The notes under the pieces: generated by a model
Databases searched by the model: none
What the model was told of the DNA's origin: nothing
Seen by the model: the letters and a program-made list of their open reading frames with translations, nothing else
Program-made: the position numbers and the translations under genes
Part shown: piece after piece, positions 1 through 7,978 of the stretch
How positions within the stretch are numbered: position 1 is the stretch's first letter
Layout of the letters: each line of letters begins with the position of its first letter
Origin: JAOTWJ01 sp036398175
GTDB taxonomy: Bacteria; Gemmatimonadota; Gemmatimonadetes; Gemmatimonadales; GWC2-71-9
Length of the DNA stretch: 20,482 nucleotides
NCBI GenBank assembly: GCA_036398175.1
Contig: DASWHL010000004.1
Span: 1-20,482, forward strand
Direction of reading: 5' to 3'

Positions 1-489
1 CGGCGCCGAAGAATCCACGCGCGCTGCCAGTCGCTTGGCGGTCAGGAATTACTCCTGCGCCGCCACCAGCATCGGACTGTAAATCGCCAGCAGGGGTTGC
101 CCGCGCCGCACGGCCGCACCGGTCGTGTTCACGAACAGCACTTCGACGAACCCTTCGATCTTGGTCGTCACGTCCGCGAGCCGGGATTCCGCGGGCATGA
201 TCTGGCCCACCGTGCGGATCTCCTTGGTGAGCGTCTCGCGGCGCACGGTGGTGTACACCACGCCGAGGGCGCGCTCCTGCGCCTCGGTGAGGTGCACCGG
301 CTGCCGGAGCGCCTGCCCCGACGTGTCGGTGGCGCCCTGCCCACCGCCCGCCTGCATGCGGGCATGTTCCTCGGGAGTCATTTCCATCGAGGCGGCGTCC
401 GCCTCCGACGCCTGCTCGCCGCCCCCGCCGCACGCGGTCGCCGCGAGCAGCAGAATGGCCGTGCCCGCTGTGCCCCAACGCCCGATCAT
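1..489 (-). pseudogene. CusB-like efflux adaptor lipoprotein, interrupted by in-frame TAA, runs off left edge
   Basis: The reading frame starts at ATG 489 and overlaps the stop of the upstream outer-membrane factor gene (ATGA, 486-489). The product opens with a lipoprotein signal whose lipobox ends ATAC (Cys20). A short Met/His stretch (MEMTPEEHARM) and the first beta and lipoyl-like part of a periplasmic adaptor follow, ending IYSPMLVAAQE. A TAA stop sits at 49-51. The same frame then continues with FLTAKRLAARVDSSAP to the window edge. That matches, residue for residue in layout, the equivalent stretch of the intact adaptor at 5309-6571 (TAQEELLLAKRLA). The family has a glutamate here, so GAA to TAA is the simplest change. 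It is either a true nonsense mutation or a base-call error. By family, the intact protein would link an inner-membrane RND pump to an outer-membrane channel. Its pump is probably further left. Confidence 0.82.
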
Positions 490-1742
490 CGCGCGCCTCC
501 TTCGCCACCCAGCAGCGCCTCGATTCCCGCCGCGGCCTGGTGATAGGCCGCCGCCAGGCGCACCAGTTCGATCTCATAGCGATTCACCGTCATCTCGCTC
601 TCCACCAGCGTCATGTAGTTCACCCGCCCCACGCGATACGCCGACAGTGCTGCCTCCACGGCGGCCCGCGCCTGCGGCAGGATCGAGCTCTCGTACAATC
701 CCGCGAGACTTCGCGCCCGTTCCGCCTGGGCCCGCCGCTCGGTCAGCTCCGCGAACGTCTCGTTGTAGAGGTCGCGGACCATGGCGTCTTCGCCGGCCCG
801 CATGGCCGCCATCTCCCGCCGCATGGGGAGCTGCCGCGCCCCGGCCCACAACGGGATCGTGATCCCCACCATGATGGTCGCCATGTCGTCGAACTGGGGC
901 CGCTGCCCATAGGCGAGCTGCACCATGAAGTCGGGATACAGCTCCCGGCGTGCCGCCCGATAGCCCGCGTCCGCCGCGCGTGCGCGCTCGTACGCCGCCT
1001 GGAGGGCCGGCCGCGCGCCCGCGGCCCGCGCCATGAGCGAGTCCACCCCCGGCAGCGTATCTCCGGGGCCGGCCAACTCGAGCGGCCCAACCGGCTCGCT
1101 CGCGCCTCGTCCCATCAGGGCGTTCAGCCGCGCCGCCATGGCCAGGCGCTCCTGCTGCATGACCACGATGTCCTCGGTCATGCGCGCCACGGCCACCTGC
1201 GCCTGGAGCACGTCCTGCTGCAAGCCTTCGCCCACCGCGTACATGGTCTGCGAAACCTGAAAGAAGTCCCGCAGCAGGCCGCGGGTCCGATCCATGATGG
1301 CGATCGCGCGGTCAATGTACCCCACCTCGGCGTACACGGACTTCACCCGGCTCACCAGCCGCACCTCGGCGTCCACCGCCTCGAGCGCGCCAGCCCGCGC
1401 CAGGTGCTCAGCCCGCCGCTTCCCGAACCCCAGCTTCCCCGGCCAAGGCAGCATCTGCGTGAGCCGGAGTTCATTCATCGTCATCGGCTCGTCGGCGCCG
1501 AAGTTTGGGAGCATGCGGTTCACCAGCCCGAACGCCAGTTGGGGATCGGGCAGCGCGCCGGCCTGCGGCACGCGCTCGGCCGCCGCGTCCGCGCTGAGCC
1601 GGGCCGCCAGCAGCATCGGGTTAGCGCCGCGGGCCGCGGCGACCGCGGCGGTCAGCCTGAGCGTGTCGCCAGCAGCCGCCTGGGCCGATGCGTGGCGAAC
1701 CCACCAGGGCCCCAGGGCGAGCGACAGGAGAAACCACTTCAC
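486..1742 (-). CDS. TolC-family outer-membrane factor (second in minus-strand operon)
   Basis: This is an outer-membrane channel of the CusC/TolC (OEP) type, which forms the exit duct of a tripartite efflux pump. The mature part begins after an ASAQA signal-peptidase site. It carries the LPDPQL motif and an MLPWPGK motif typical of heavy-metal OEP proteins. Long Ala/Arg/Glu-rich helices follow in two repeats, as expected for the periplasmic coiled coils. I chose GTG 1742 because it gives a clean signal peptide of about 22 residues (KWFLLSLALG core). ATG 1784 and ATG 1859 are in-frame alternatives, but they add a long non-hydrophobic leader and none has a good ribosome site. The predicted length is 418 residues, normal for the family. 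The 3' end overlaps the adaptor start by four bases. The gene sits downstream of the CusA gene after a gap of about 320 bases, so it may have its own promoter. Confidence 0.88.
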   Translation of the reverse strand: MKWFLLSLALGPWWVRHASAQAAAGDTLRLTAAVAAARGANPMLLAARLSADAAAERVPQAGALPDPQLAFGLVNRMLPNFGADEPMTMNELRLTQMLPWPGKLGFGKRRAEHLARAGALEAVDAEVRLVSRVKSVYAEVGYIDRAIAIMDRTRGLLRDFFQVSQTMYAVGEGLQQDVLQAQVAVARMTEDIVVMQQERLAMAARLNALMGRGASEPVGPLELAGPGDTLPGVDSLMARAAGARPALQAAYERARAADAGYRAARRELYPDFMVQLAYGQRPQFDDMATIMVGITIPLWAGARQLPMRREMAAMRAGEDAMVRDLYNETFAELTERRAQAERARSLAGLYESSILPQARAAVEAALSAYRVGRVNYMTLVESEMTVNRYEIELVRLAAAYHQAAAGIEALLGGEGGAR

Positions 1743-2060
1743 GCCTCGCCCACCCAGCACTCCCGTCCGGGCGGCGCTTGCCATCCCCCCTGATGCCGTC
1801 ACGCTTCCGACCTCACATGAAGTCCTTGAAGGATTGTTGCTCCCACGGCGAGTCTCCATGGCACGTGCCGGACCACCCGACGCCGGACGCGTATCTCACG
1901 AATTCCCAAGGGTTTGACACCCGGCGCCTGCCGCAACCCGCCGGATGAGCGAGCGGTTCGGCACGGGAGGTGGGGCATATGCCCCGCGCCAGCTACATGT
2001 TTCGCGGGACTCCCTGGGGGCGCATTCCGCCGGGCCAAATTCCCCGCGCCACGCGCGCCC
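1743..2060. other. Gap of 318 bases between small ORF and second outer-membrane factor
   Basis: No convincing gene is visible on either strand. The notable element is a perfect palindrome at 1972-1985. On the plus strand TTGACA occurs at 1913-1918, but no -10 box follows at the right spacing. No clear minus-strand promoter for the outer-membrane factor was found. Confidence 0.5.
1972..1985. repeat. Perfect 14-bp palindrome GGGGCATATGCCCC
   Basis: The sequence reads identically on both strands. It lies in the gap upstream of the second outer-membrane factor gene. As RNA it could form only a 5-bp stem with a 4-base loop and has no T-run, so it is a poor terminator. A dimeric regulator binding site is possible but unproven. 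Confidence 0.45.
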
Positions 2061-2210
2061 TCACACTCGGCGGCGGTCGCGGTACGCCAGGGCGTACGTC
2101 ATAAGCACCATGGGTGCCTTCGGTTGGGTGGGGGCGGGGAGCCCACCGGACACCAGCCCCAACAGCGCCGGCGCGAGGATCCGCCAGCGGGAATACACAG
2201 CTTCCTCCAC
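2061..2210 (-). CDS. Possible 49-residue membrane or secreted peptide after cusA
   Basis: A short frame starts with GTG one codon after the CusA stop (TAG 2214-2216), in the same frame, and ends at TGA 2061-2063. It would encode 49 residues: a charged start, a hydrophobic stretch (ILAPALLGLVSGGL) with a small-residue end, then a Pro-containing linker and a basic tail ending DRRRV. This resembles a signal peptide or single membrane anchor. There is no convincing ribosome site, though close coupling to the CusA stop could substitute. I do not recognise a family. It could equally be non-coding. Confidence 0.3.
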   Translation of the reverse strand: MEEAVYSRWRILAPALLGLVSGGLPAPTQPKAPMVLMTYALAYRDRRRV

Positions 2211-2213
2211 GTT

Positions 2214-5200
2214 CTAGACGGTTGGAGCCGCTACCGTCTGGCGTCGCCGCCACAGGTAGTACAGCACGGGAATCACCACCAACGTCAGCACGGTGGACGT
2301 GACCATCCCCCCGATCATCGGCGCCGCGATCCGTCGCATCACGGACGCCCCGGTGCCGTGCGTCCACAGGATCGGGACGAGCCCCAGGGTCACCGCCGTC
2401 GCGGTCATGAGGATCGGGCGCACCCGCAGCACGGCCCCGCGCTCGATGGTCTGTTCCACCGCCTCGCCGACGTGCGCACCTCGGTCCCGCCACGCTCGAT
2501 CGAGGTACACCAGCATCACGACGCCGATCTCCGCGGCAACGCCCGCGAGCGCGATGAACCCCACGGCGACCGCGACCGACACGTTGAACCCCGCCGCCCA
2601 CATGAGCCACACGCCGCCGATGAGCGCGAAGGGGAGCGAGGTCAGCACGATGGCCACCTCGACTACGCTCTGGAACGTCAAGTAGAGCAGCAGCGCGATG
2701 ATGCCGATGGTCACCGGCACGACAATCGTGAGCCGCTGCTTCACGCGCGCCATCGCCTCGTACTGCCCGCTCCACTGGAGCCGGTACCCGGGCGGGAGCG
2801 TGATTTCGCGGTGCACCAGCTCCCGCGCCTCCGCCACGTAGCTCCCCACGTCGCGCCCTCGCACGTCGATGAATACGACGCCGAGGAGTTGGGCATCCTC
2901 GCTCTTGATCATCGGCGCGCCGGCCGTGAACCGGGTGCTCACGAGTTGCGACAAGGGGACCTGCGGACCCTGCGGCGTGGCGACGAGCAGATCGCCCAGC
3001 CGCCGCGGGTCGTCCCGGAATGATCGCCCGTAGCGTACCTGCACGGGGTAACGCTCCCGGCCCTCGACCGTGGTGGTGATGTTCCTGCCGCCCAGCGCCG
3101 TACCGACCACCTCCTGCACCTGACCCACCGTGAGGCCGTAGCGCGCCACCGCCTCCCGGTCCGGCTGGATATCCAGATACCGGCCGCCGAACGACCGCTC
3201 GGCGTAGATGCTCGCGGTGCCGCGAACCGGCGCGAGGAGCGCCTCGATCTCCCCGCCGACGCGCTCGATGGTTCGGAGGTCCGCGCCGAAGATCTTGATG
3301 CCGAGCGTGGTGCGGATGCCCGTCGAGAGCATCTCGGTCCGGTTCTTGATCGGCATGGTCCAGCTATTGACGTAGCCGGTAAACCGGAGCTCGCGGTCCA
3401 GCTTGGCGATTAGCTCGTCCTGCGTCAGGCGTTCGGGCCATTCGGACGGGTCCTTCAGGTTGACGATCGTCTCGACCATCGATACGGGCGCGGGATCGGT
3501 CGCGGTCCGTGCCCGGCCCGCCTTGCCCCACACGGACTCGACCTCGGGGAAGGTCATGAGAATCGAGTCCTGCTTCTGGAGCATGCGGCGCTGCGCGCTC
3601 ACGGACACGCCGGGAATCGTATTGGGCATGTACATCACGGAGCCCTCGTCGAGCGGCGGCATGAATTCGCTGCCCAGCCGCGTCAGCGGCCACATGGTCA
3701 CCGCGACTAGAACGCCGGCCCCGCCCAGCACCAGCCCGCGGTGTGCCAGCGACCAGCGGAGCACCGGCCGGTACAGCCGGATGGCCCACCGGTTGATCGG
3801 GTTCGCATCCTCGGGCCGAACCGTGCCCTTGATGAACAGCCCCATGAATACCGGGACGACCGTGACCGACAGGAGGGCTGCCGCCGCCATGGCGAACGTC
3901 TTGGTGAGTGCCAGCGGCCGGAACAGTCGGCCCTCCTGCGCCTGGAGCGAGAATACGGGGATGAACGACAGTGTGATGATGAGCAGCGACACGAACAGCG
4001 CCGGCCCCACCTCCTTGGCACTCGCCGCCACCAGCTCCCAGCGCGGCCGATCGGGCGCGTGCTCAATGTGCTTGTGCAGGTTCTCGATCATCACGATCGC
4101 GGCGTCAATCATCGCTCCGATGGCGATCGCGATCCCACTTAGCGACATGATATTGGCATTGACGCCCATGAACCGCGTCGCCGCCAGCGCCATCAGGATG
4201 CCGAGCGGCAAGATCGAGATGGCCACGAGGGCGCTGCGCACGTGCAGCAAGAAGACGACGCACACCAGCGCCACGATGAGGGATTCCTCGATCAGCGTGC
4301 GCCCGAGCGTACTGATGGCCCGGTTGATGAGAGACGACCGGTCGTATGTCGTGACGATCCGCACGCCAGGCGGGAGCCCCTGCTCCAACTCGGCCAGCTT
4401 GCGCTTGACCCCGTCAATCACCTCGAGCGCGTTCTCGCCGTAGCGCATGACCACGACGCCGCCCACCGCCTCGCCGCTCCCGTTCCGCTCGGCGAAGCCG
4501 AGCCGGATGTCGGGGCCGACCGTCACGACGGCGACGTCGCGCACCCGGACCGGAACGCCGTTCGCGCCGGACCCCACGGCCAGACCGGCGATGTCGCTCA
4601 CGCCCTTGAGGTATCCCAGGCCGCGGACCATGTAGTCCCCGCCCGCCACCTCAATGGTGCGGGCTCCCACGTCGGTGTTCGACGTCCGGACGGCGCGCAT
4701 CACCTGGTCCGCCGTGACACCGAAGCCCAGGAGCTTCGCCGGATCGAGAATCACCTGATACTGCTTCACGTACCCGCCCACGCTCGCCACCTCGGCCACG
4801 CCCGGGACCTGCTGCAGGCCGTAGCGCAGGTACCAGTCCTGGAGCGACCGGAGCTGGTCAAGCGAGTACCCCTCGCCCTCGACGGCGTACTGATAAACCC
4901 AGCCCACCCCGGTGGCGTCGGGCCCGAGCTGCGGGCGGACGCCCTCCGGCAGGGCCGCCCCCGCCGAGTTGAGGTACTCCAGCACGCGGCTCCTGGCCCA
5001 GTACAGGTCGGTGCCGTCCTCGAACAGCACGTAGACGAACGAGAGCCCGAACATGGACTGCCCGCGCACGACCTTCGTTTGCGGCACGGCGAGCAGCGCG
5101 GTGACCAGGGGATAGGTGACCTGGTCCTCGATGACCTGCGGCGCCTGGCCGGCGTACTCGGTGAACACGATCACCTGCACGTCCGACAGGTCCGGGATCG

Positions 5201-5312
5201 CGTCCACCGGCATCGTGCGCGCGAGGCCGATCCCGGCGAGCAAGACGGCGAGCGCGCCGAGCGCCACGAGCCCGCGCCAGCGGACGCAGGCCTGGATCAG
5301 CCGCGCGATCAT
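2214..5312 (-). CDS. cusA: CusA-type Cu(I)/Ag(I) efflux RND permease
   Basis: This inner-membrane RND transporter of the heavy-metal efflux (HME) family has 1032 residues, the normal size, with 12 membrane helices and two large periplasmic loops. It uses proton flow to export Cu(I)/Ag(I) through an adaptor and outer-membrane channel. Hallmarks of the CusA branch are SFVYVLFEDGTDLYWARSR (about 91-109) and GPDATGVGW (130-138). The three methionines that bind copper in E. coli CusA (M573, M623, M672) are present as M577 (RRMLQK), M612 (SMVETI) and M661 (EMLSTGI). Of the proton-relay residues, D403 (TM4, AIGAMIDAAIV) and E928 (TM10, GVAAEIG) are present. The lysine of E. coli CusA (K984) aligns with I967 in RVRPILMT. 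The start codon overlaps the adaptor stop (ATGA, 5309-5312), indicating translational coupling. Confidence 0.96.
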   Translation of the reverse strand: MIARLIQACVRWRGLVALGALAVLLAGIGLARTMPVDAIPDLSDVQVIVFTEYAGQAPQVIEDQVTYPLVTALLAVPQTKVVRGQSMFGLSFVYVLFEDGTDLYWARSRVLEYLNSAGAALPEGVRPQLGPDATGVGWVYQYAVEGEGYSLDQLRSLQDWYLRYGLQQVPGVAEVASVGGYVKQYQVILDPAKLLGFGVTADQVMRAVRTSNTDVGARTIEVAGGDYMVRGLGYLKGVSDIAGLAVGSGANGVPVRVRDVAVVTVGPDIRLGFAERNGSGEAVGGVVVMRYGENALEVIDGVKRKLAELEQGLPPGVRIVTTYDRSSLINRAISTLGRTLIEESLIVALVCVVFLLHVRSALVAISILPLGILMALAATRFMGVNANIMSLSGIAIAIGAMIDAAIVMIENLHKHIEHAPDRPRWELVAASAKEVGPALFVSLLIITLSFIPVFSLQAQEGRLFRPLALTKTFAMAAAALLSVTVVPVFMGLFIKGTVRPEDANPINRWAIRLYRPVLRWSLAHRGLVLGGAGVLVAVTMWPLTRLGSEFMPPLDEGSVMYMPNTIPGVSVSAQRRMLQKQDSILMTFPEVESVWGKAGRARTATDPAPVSMVETIVNLKDPSEWPERLTQDELIAKLDRELRFTGYVNSWTMPIKNRTEMLSTGIRTTLGIKIFGADLRTIERVGGEIEALLAPVRGTASIYAERSFGGRYLDIQPDREAVARYGLTVGQVQEVVGTALGGRNITTTVEGRERYPVQVRYGRSFRDDPRRLGDLLVATPQGPQVPLSQLVSTRFTAGAPMIKSEDAQLLGVVFIDVRGRDVGSYVAEARELVHREITLPPGYRLQWSGQYEAMARVKQRLTIVVPVTIGIIALLLYLTFQSVVEVAIVLTSLPFALIGGVWLMWAAGFNVSVAVAVGFIALAGVAAEIGVVMLVYLDRAWRDRGAHVGEAVEQTIERGAVLRVRPILMTATAVTLGLVPILWTHGTGASVMRRIAAPMIGGMVTSTVLTLVVIPVLYYLWRRRQTVAAPTV

Positions 5313-6571
5313 GGCCGTCGCTCCTTCCGGGCCACCGAATCCCGCGTCATCCCCGGCATCGAATCGGGCCGGCCCGGAGCCTGCTGTACGCTGGGCATGT
5401 CCATCCCTTCCATGTTCATCCCACCCATGTCGAGGCCCATGCCCATGTTGAGCATGATGCCAGCCATGGCAGCGGCGAGCTGCGACTCCGAGTCGAACAG
5501 GAAGGTGGCCGAGGCCACGACGGTGTCCCCCGGCGCGAGGCCGTCCACCACCAGGATCGTGGAGTCCCCGCGCGCGCCCACCACCACTTCGGTGGGCACC
5601 ACGCCGCCCCGGCGCACCACGAACGCGAGGTCCCGCGTGCCGGTCGGGAGGACGGCCCCGAGCGGCACCGTGACGCCGCGCGGGCCGTCCGTCGCGATCC
5701 GCACGGCGCCGTACATCATGGGCTTGATCAGGAGCCGGCGGTTGGGAACTTCGACGCGGACCTTGAGCGTCCGGGTTTTCATGTCCAGCTCGGGGTGGAC
5801 GAACGTGACCCGCCCGTCGAATCGTTCCCCAGGGCGCGCGTCGAACGTCACCTGCGCGCGCTGGCCCACCCGCACCAGCGGGATGTCCGCCTCGAAAACC
5901 GCGGGCTCAATCCAGATCGTGGACAGGTCGGCGATCTTGAACAGCGGGTCGCCGGCCCGCACCATCTGACCCTCGATGACCTGTTTCTCCAGGATGTGAC
6001 CGGGGTACGGCGACCGAATGGTCAGGCGGCGTTCGACCTGCCCACGCTCCTCCAGCCGTTCGATGTCCGCAGCGGCGATGCCCCAGAGGGCGAGCCGCCG
6101 CCGCACGGCGGCCACCAGGGAGTCGCCCCCCGCGGTCGCCGCGAGGCGTTTGGCGAGGAGCAGCTCCTCCTGCGCTGTGACCAGCTCCGGCGCGTAGAGC
6201 TCGAGCAGCGGTTCGCCGGCGCGCACGAAGCGCCCCGTCTCATCGGCATGCAGCTCCTCGACCCAGCCGCTGACACGGGCGTTCACGATGCCGAGCCCGC
6301 GCTCGTTCGGCACCGCCATCGCGACCGCGCGCACGGTCCGCTCCAATGGAGCTTCTCGCGCCACGGCGAACGTCACGCCGGCGAGCGAGGCCTGGCGTGC
6401 CGTCACGTGAATGGGACCTTCACCACCCATGGCCATCCCTTCCATCCCCTGCATGCCGGCCACGCCATCTGCCACTTCTGACACCCCGGCCCCCTCCGCC
6501 CCCCTGCCCCCCTGCCCCTCCACCCCACACGCCGCCAGGGCGGCAACGATCACCACGGTTGACCGCCTCAT
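5309..6571 (-). CDS. cusB: CusB-like periplasmic adaptor lipoprotein with Met-rich ends
   Basis: This membrane-fusion adaptor joins the CusA pump to the outer-membrane channel and in Cus systems also hands over Cu(I). Starting at ATG 6571 gives 420 residues. That start overlaps the upstream stop (ATGA, 6568-6571) and has an AGAGGAG ribosome site about nine bases upstream. The signal peptide ends in lipobox LAAC (Cys15), so the protein is probably lipid-anchored. Residues 40-48 carry four methionines (GMQGMEGMAM). The barrel-sandwich and helical parts (about 90-200, with YAPELVTAQEELL) and the beta-barrel domain (about 215-300) follow. From 369 to 408 there are eleven methionines in a Gly/Met/Asp tail. 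Met-rich segments are established Cu(I) ligands in Cus proteins, so both ends probably bind copper. The downstream cusA overlaps by four bases. Confidence 0.94.
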   Translation of the reverse strand: MRRSTVVIVAALAACGVEGQGGRGAEGAGVSEVADGVAGMQGMEGMAMGGEGPIHVTARQASLAGVTFAVAREAPLERTVRAVAMAVPNERGLGIVNARVSGWVEELHADETGRFVRAGEPLLELYAPELVTAQEELLLAKRLAATAGGDSLVAAVRRRLALWGIAAADIERLEERGQVERRLTIRSPYPGHILEKQVIEGQMVRAGDPLFKIADLSTIWIEPAVFEADIPLVRVGQRAQVTFDARPGERFDGRVTFVHPELDMKTRTLKVRVEVPNRRLLIKPMMYGAVRIATDGPRGVTVPLGAVLPTGTRDLAFVVRRGGVVPTEVVVGARGDSTILVVDGLAPGDTVVASATFLFDSESQLAAAMAGIMLNMGMGLDMGGMNMEGMDMPSVQQAPGRPDSMPGMTRDSVARKERRP

Positions 6572-7884
6572 CGATACCACTCCTCTCCGATCAGGGCCGC
6601 GAGGTCGCCCCATGCGGCGCCGTAGCCGGCAATCAGGCGCGCCAGCCGGAGCTGCGCGCGGAACAGGTCGTCCTGGGCGTCGAGCACCGCCGTGAACTCG
6701 ATGGCGCCCACCTGGTAGCGTTGCAGCGCGGAGGCGCTCGCCGCCTCCGCGAGCGGGAGGATCTCGTCCGCCGTCTGGAGGATCCGGTCGCGGAGCGCCG
6801 CGAGATCCGCCGCGGCGGCCCCGAGCTCCCCGGTCAGGTGGGCGGCGAGGTCGTCATAGCGCTGTTCCGCCGCAGCCGCGTCGAGCCGCGCGGCCTCCGC
6901 GGCGGGACCCTGCTTGCGCCCGGCGTAGAGCGGCACCGAGACCCCAACCAGGGCCGAGACGAACGTCTCACGGCCTCCCCCCCGGACCGCCGCCTGAAGC
7001 CCGAGGGTGAAGTCGGGCCGGCCGGCCACCGCGAAGACGCGCACGGTGCGCCGAGCGCGCTCCGCCTCGGCGGCGGCGGCGAGGAGCGGCGGGCTGCGTT
7101 CGATCAGCGCCTGCCGCAGAACGGAACCCGGCGGCACGGAGTCTCCGCGAAGCCCCGGGACCACCGCGGTCGAGATCAGCAGGGGTGTAAAGACCGCTTC
7201 GCCCGGGCCGGCGCGGAGCGCGTCCAGGCGCGCGCCCGCGGACGCCACCGCAGCCTCCAGCTCGCGCCGCTCCTCGTCCAGCTCGGCCCGCCTGAGCCGG
7301 GCCCGCAGCAGGTCGGTCTGCGGCGCGGTGCCGGTCTCATAGCGCACCTGCGCCACCGCGATCGCCTGATCCGCGAGGGCCACGCGCGCGCGCCAGATCG
7401 GGAGCGCCGTCTCCGCGCCGGCCACGGCGTAATAGGCGCGCACCGCTGCGGCGACCAGGCCGGCCTCGAGCGCATCGCGACCGGCGTAGGCAACCGAGCT
7501 GTCCCCCCGCGCAACCGCGGTCGCGGCCGCCTGCTTTCCGGGGAACGGAAAGCGCTGCTGCACCATGAGCGGGAACTGGGTCATCGGCTCCCGGTCGAGG
7601 TCGAACGACGTGACCGGCACCGCCATCGCGCCGAACGTCAGCATGGGATCCGGCAGCGAGCCGGCGGGCGCGATCCGCCGCTCCGCCGCACCGAGCCGCG
7701 ACTCTGCGGCGCGCAGTCCCGCGTTGCGTTGCAGGACCCGTTCGACGTACCCGCGCAGCCCAGGCACCTCGAACACGGCCGATTGCGCGCGGGCCGCAGA
7801 GGGACGCGCCGCCGCGAGCACGAGGGCCGCCGATCCGGCCAATGGCAGACAGTTCACGAGTTGTCGCATCACGCGTTGTCGCAC
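6568..7884 (-). CDS. TolC-family outer-membrane factor (CusC role)
   Basis: This outer-membrane efflux channel partners the CusB and CusA encoded directly downstream. It has 438 residues. A basic n-region and hydrophobic core end at an ARAQS signal-cleavage site near residue 34. The LPDPML motif, RFPFPGK motif and two long Ala/Arg/Glu-rich helical regions are typical of OEP proteins. GTG 7884 is chosen because GGGAGAG lies about ten bases upstream. ATG 7869 would also keep the signal peptide but is far from that site. The first ten codons arise from a near-perfect 15-bp tandem duplication (GTGCGACAACGCGTG then ATGCGACAACTCGTG), which doubles the start region. The stop overlaps the adaptor start. 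The gene follows the small secreted protein gene by 94 bases. Confidence 0.92.
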   Translation of the reverse strand: MRQRVMRQLVNCLPLAGSAALVLAAARPSAARAQSAVFEVPGLRGYVERVLQRNAGLRAAESRLGAAERRIAPAGSLPDPMLTFGAMAVPVTSFDLDREPMTQFPLMVQQRFPFPGKQAAATAVARGDSSVAYAGRDALEAGLVAAAVRAYYAVAGAETALPIWRARVALADQAIAVAQVRYETGTAPQTDLLRARLRRAELDEERRELEAAVASAGARLDALRAGPGEAVFTPLLISTAVVPGLRGDSVPPGSVLRQALIERSPPLLAAAAEAERARRTVRVFAVAGRPDFTLGLQAAVRGGGRETFVSALVGVSVPLYAGRKQGPAAEAARLDAAAAEQRYDDLAAHLTGELGAAAADLAALRDRILQTADEILPLAEAASASALQRYQVGAIEFTAVLDAQDDLFRAQLRLARLIAGYGAAWGDLAALIGEEWYR

Positions 7885-7898
7885 GTCATCGTCTCTCC

Positions 7899-7920
7899 CG
7901 CGCGGCCAACCGACCGCGCG
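7899..7920 (-). other. Intercistronic hairpin, 7-bp GC stem with 8-base loop
   Basis: CGCGCGG and its exact complement flank an 8-base loop just upstream of the ribosome site of the outer-membrane factor gene. No T-run follows, so it is more likely an mRNA-stability or translation element than a terminator. It may have no function in DNA this GC-rich. Confidence 0.3.
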
Positions 7921-7978
7921 CAGCAGGGTCTCCGCGATCCCGGGAGATCACGGATGGGCACACTACACCTGGGAGAGG

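Noticed and set aside
1913..1918. TTGACA on the plus strand in the 1743-2060 gap
   Set aside because: No -10 box at 16-19 bases, and no plus-strand gene follows.
4242..5969. Long open frame on the plus strand opposite cusA and its adaptor
   Set aside because: Antisense to two clear genes, His/Arg/Pro-rich with no family resemblance. It is an artefact of high GC at third codon positions.
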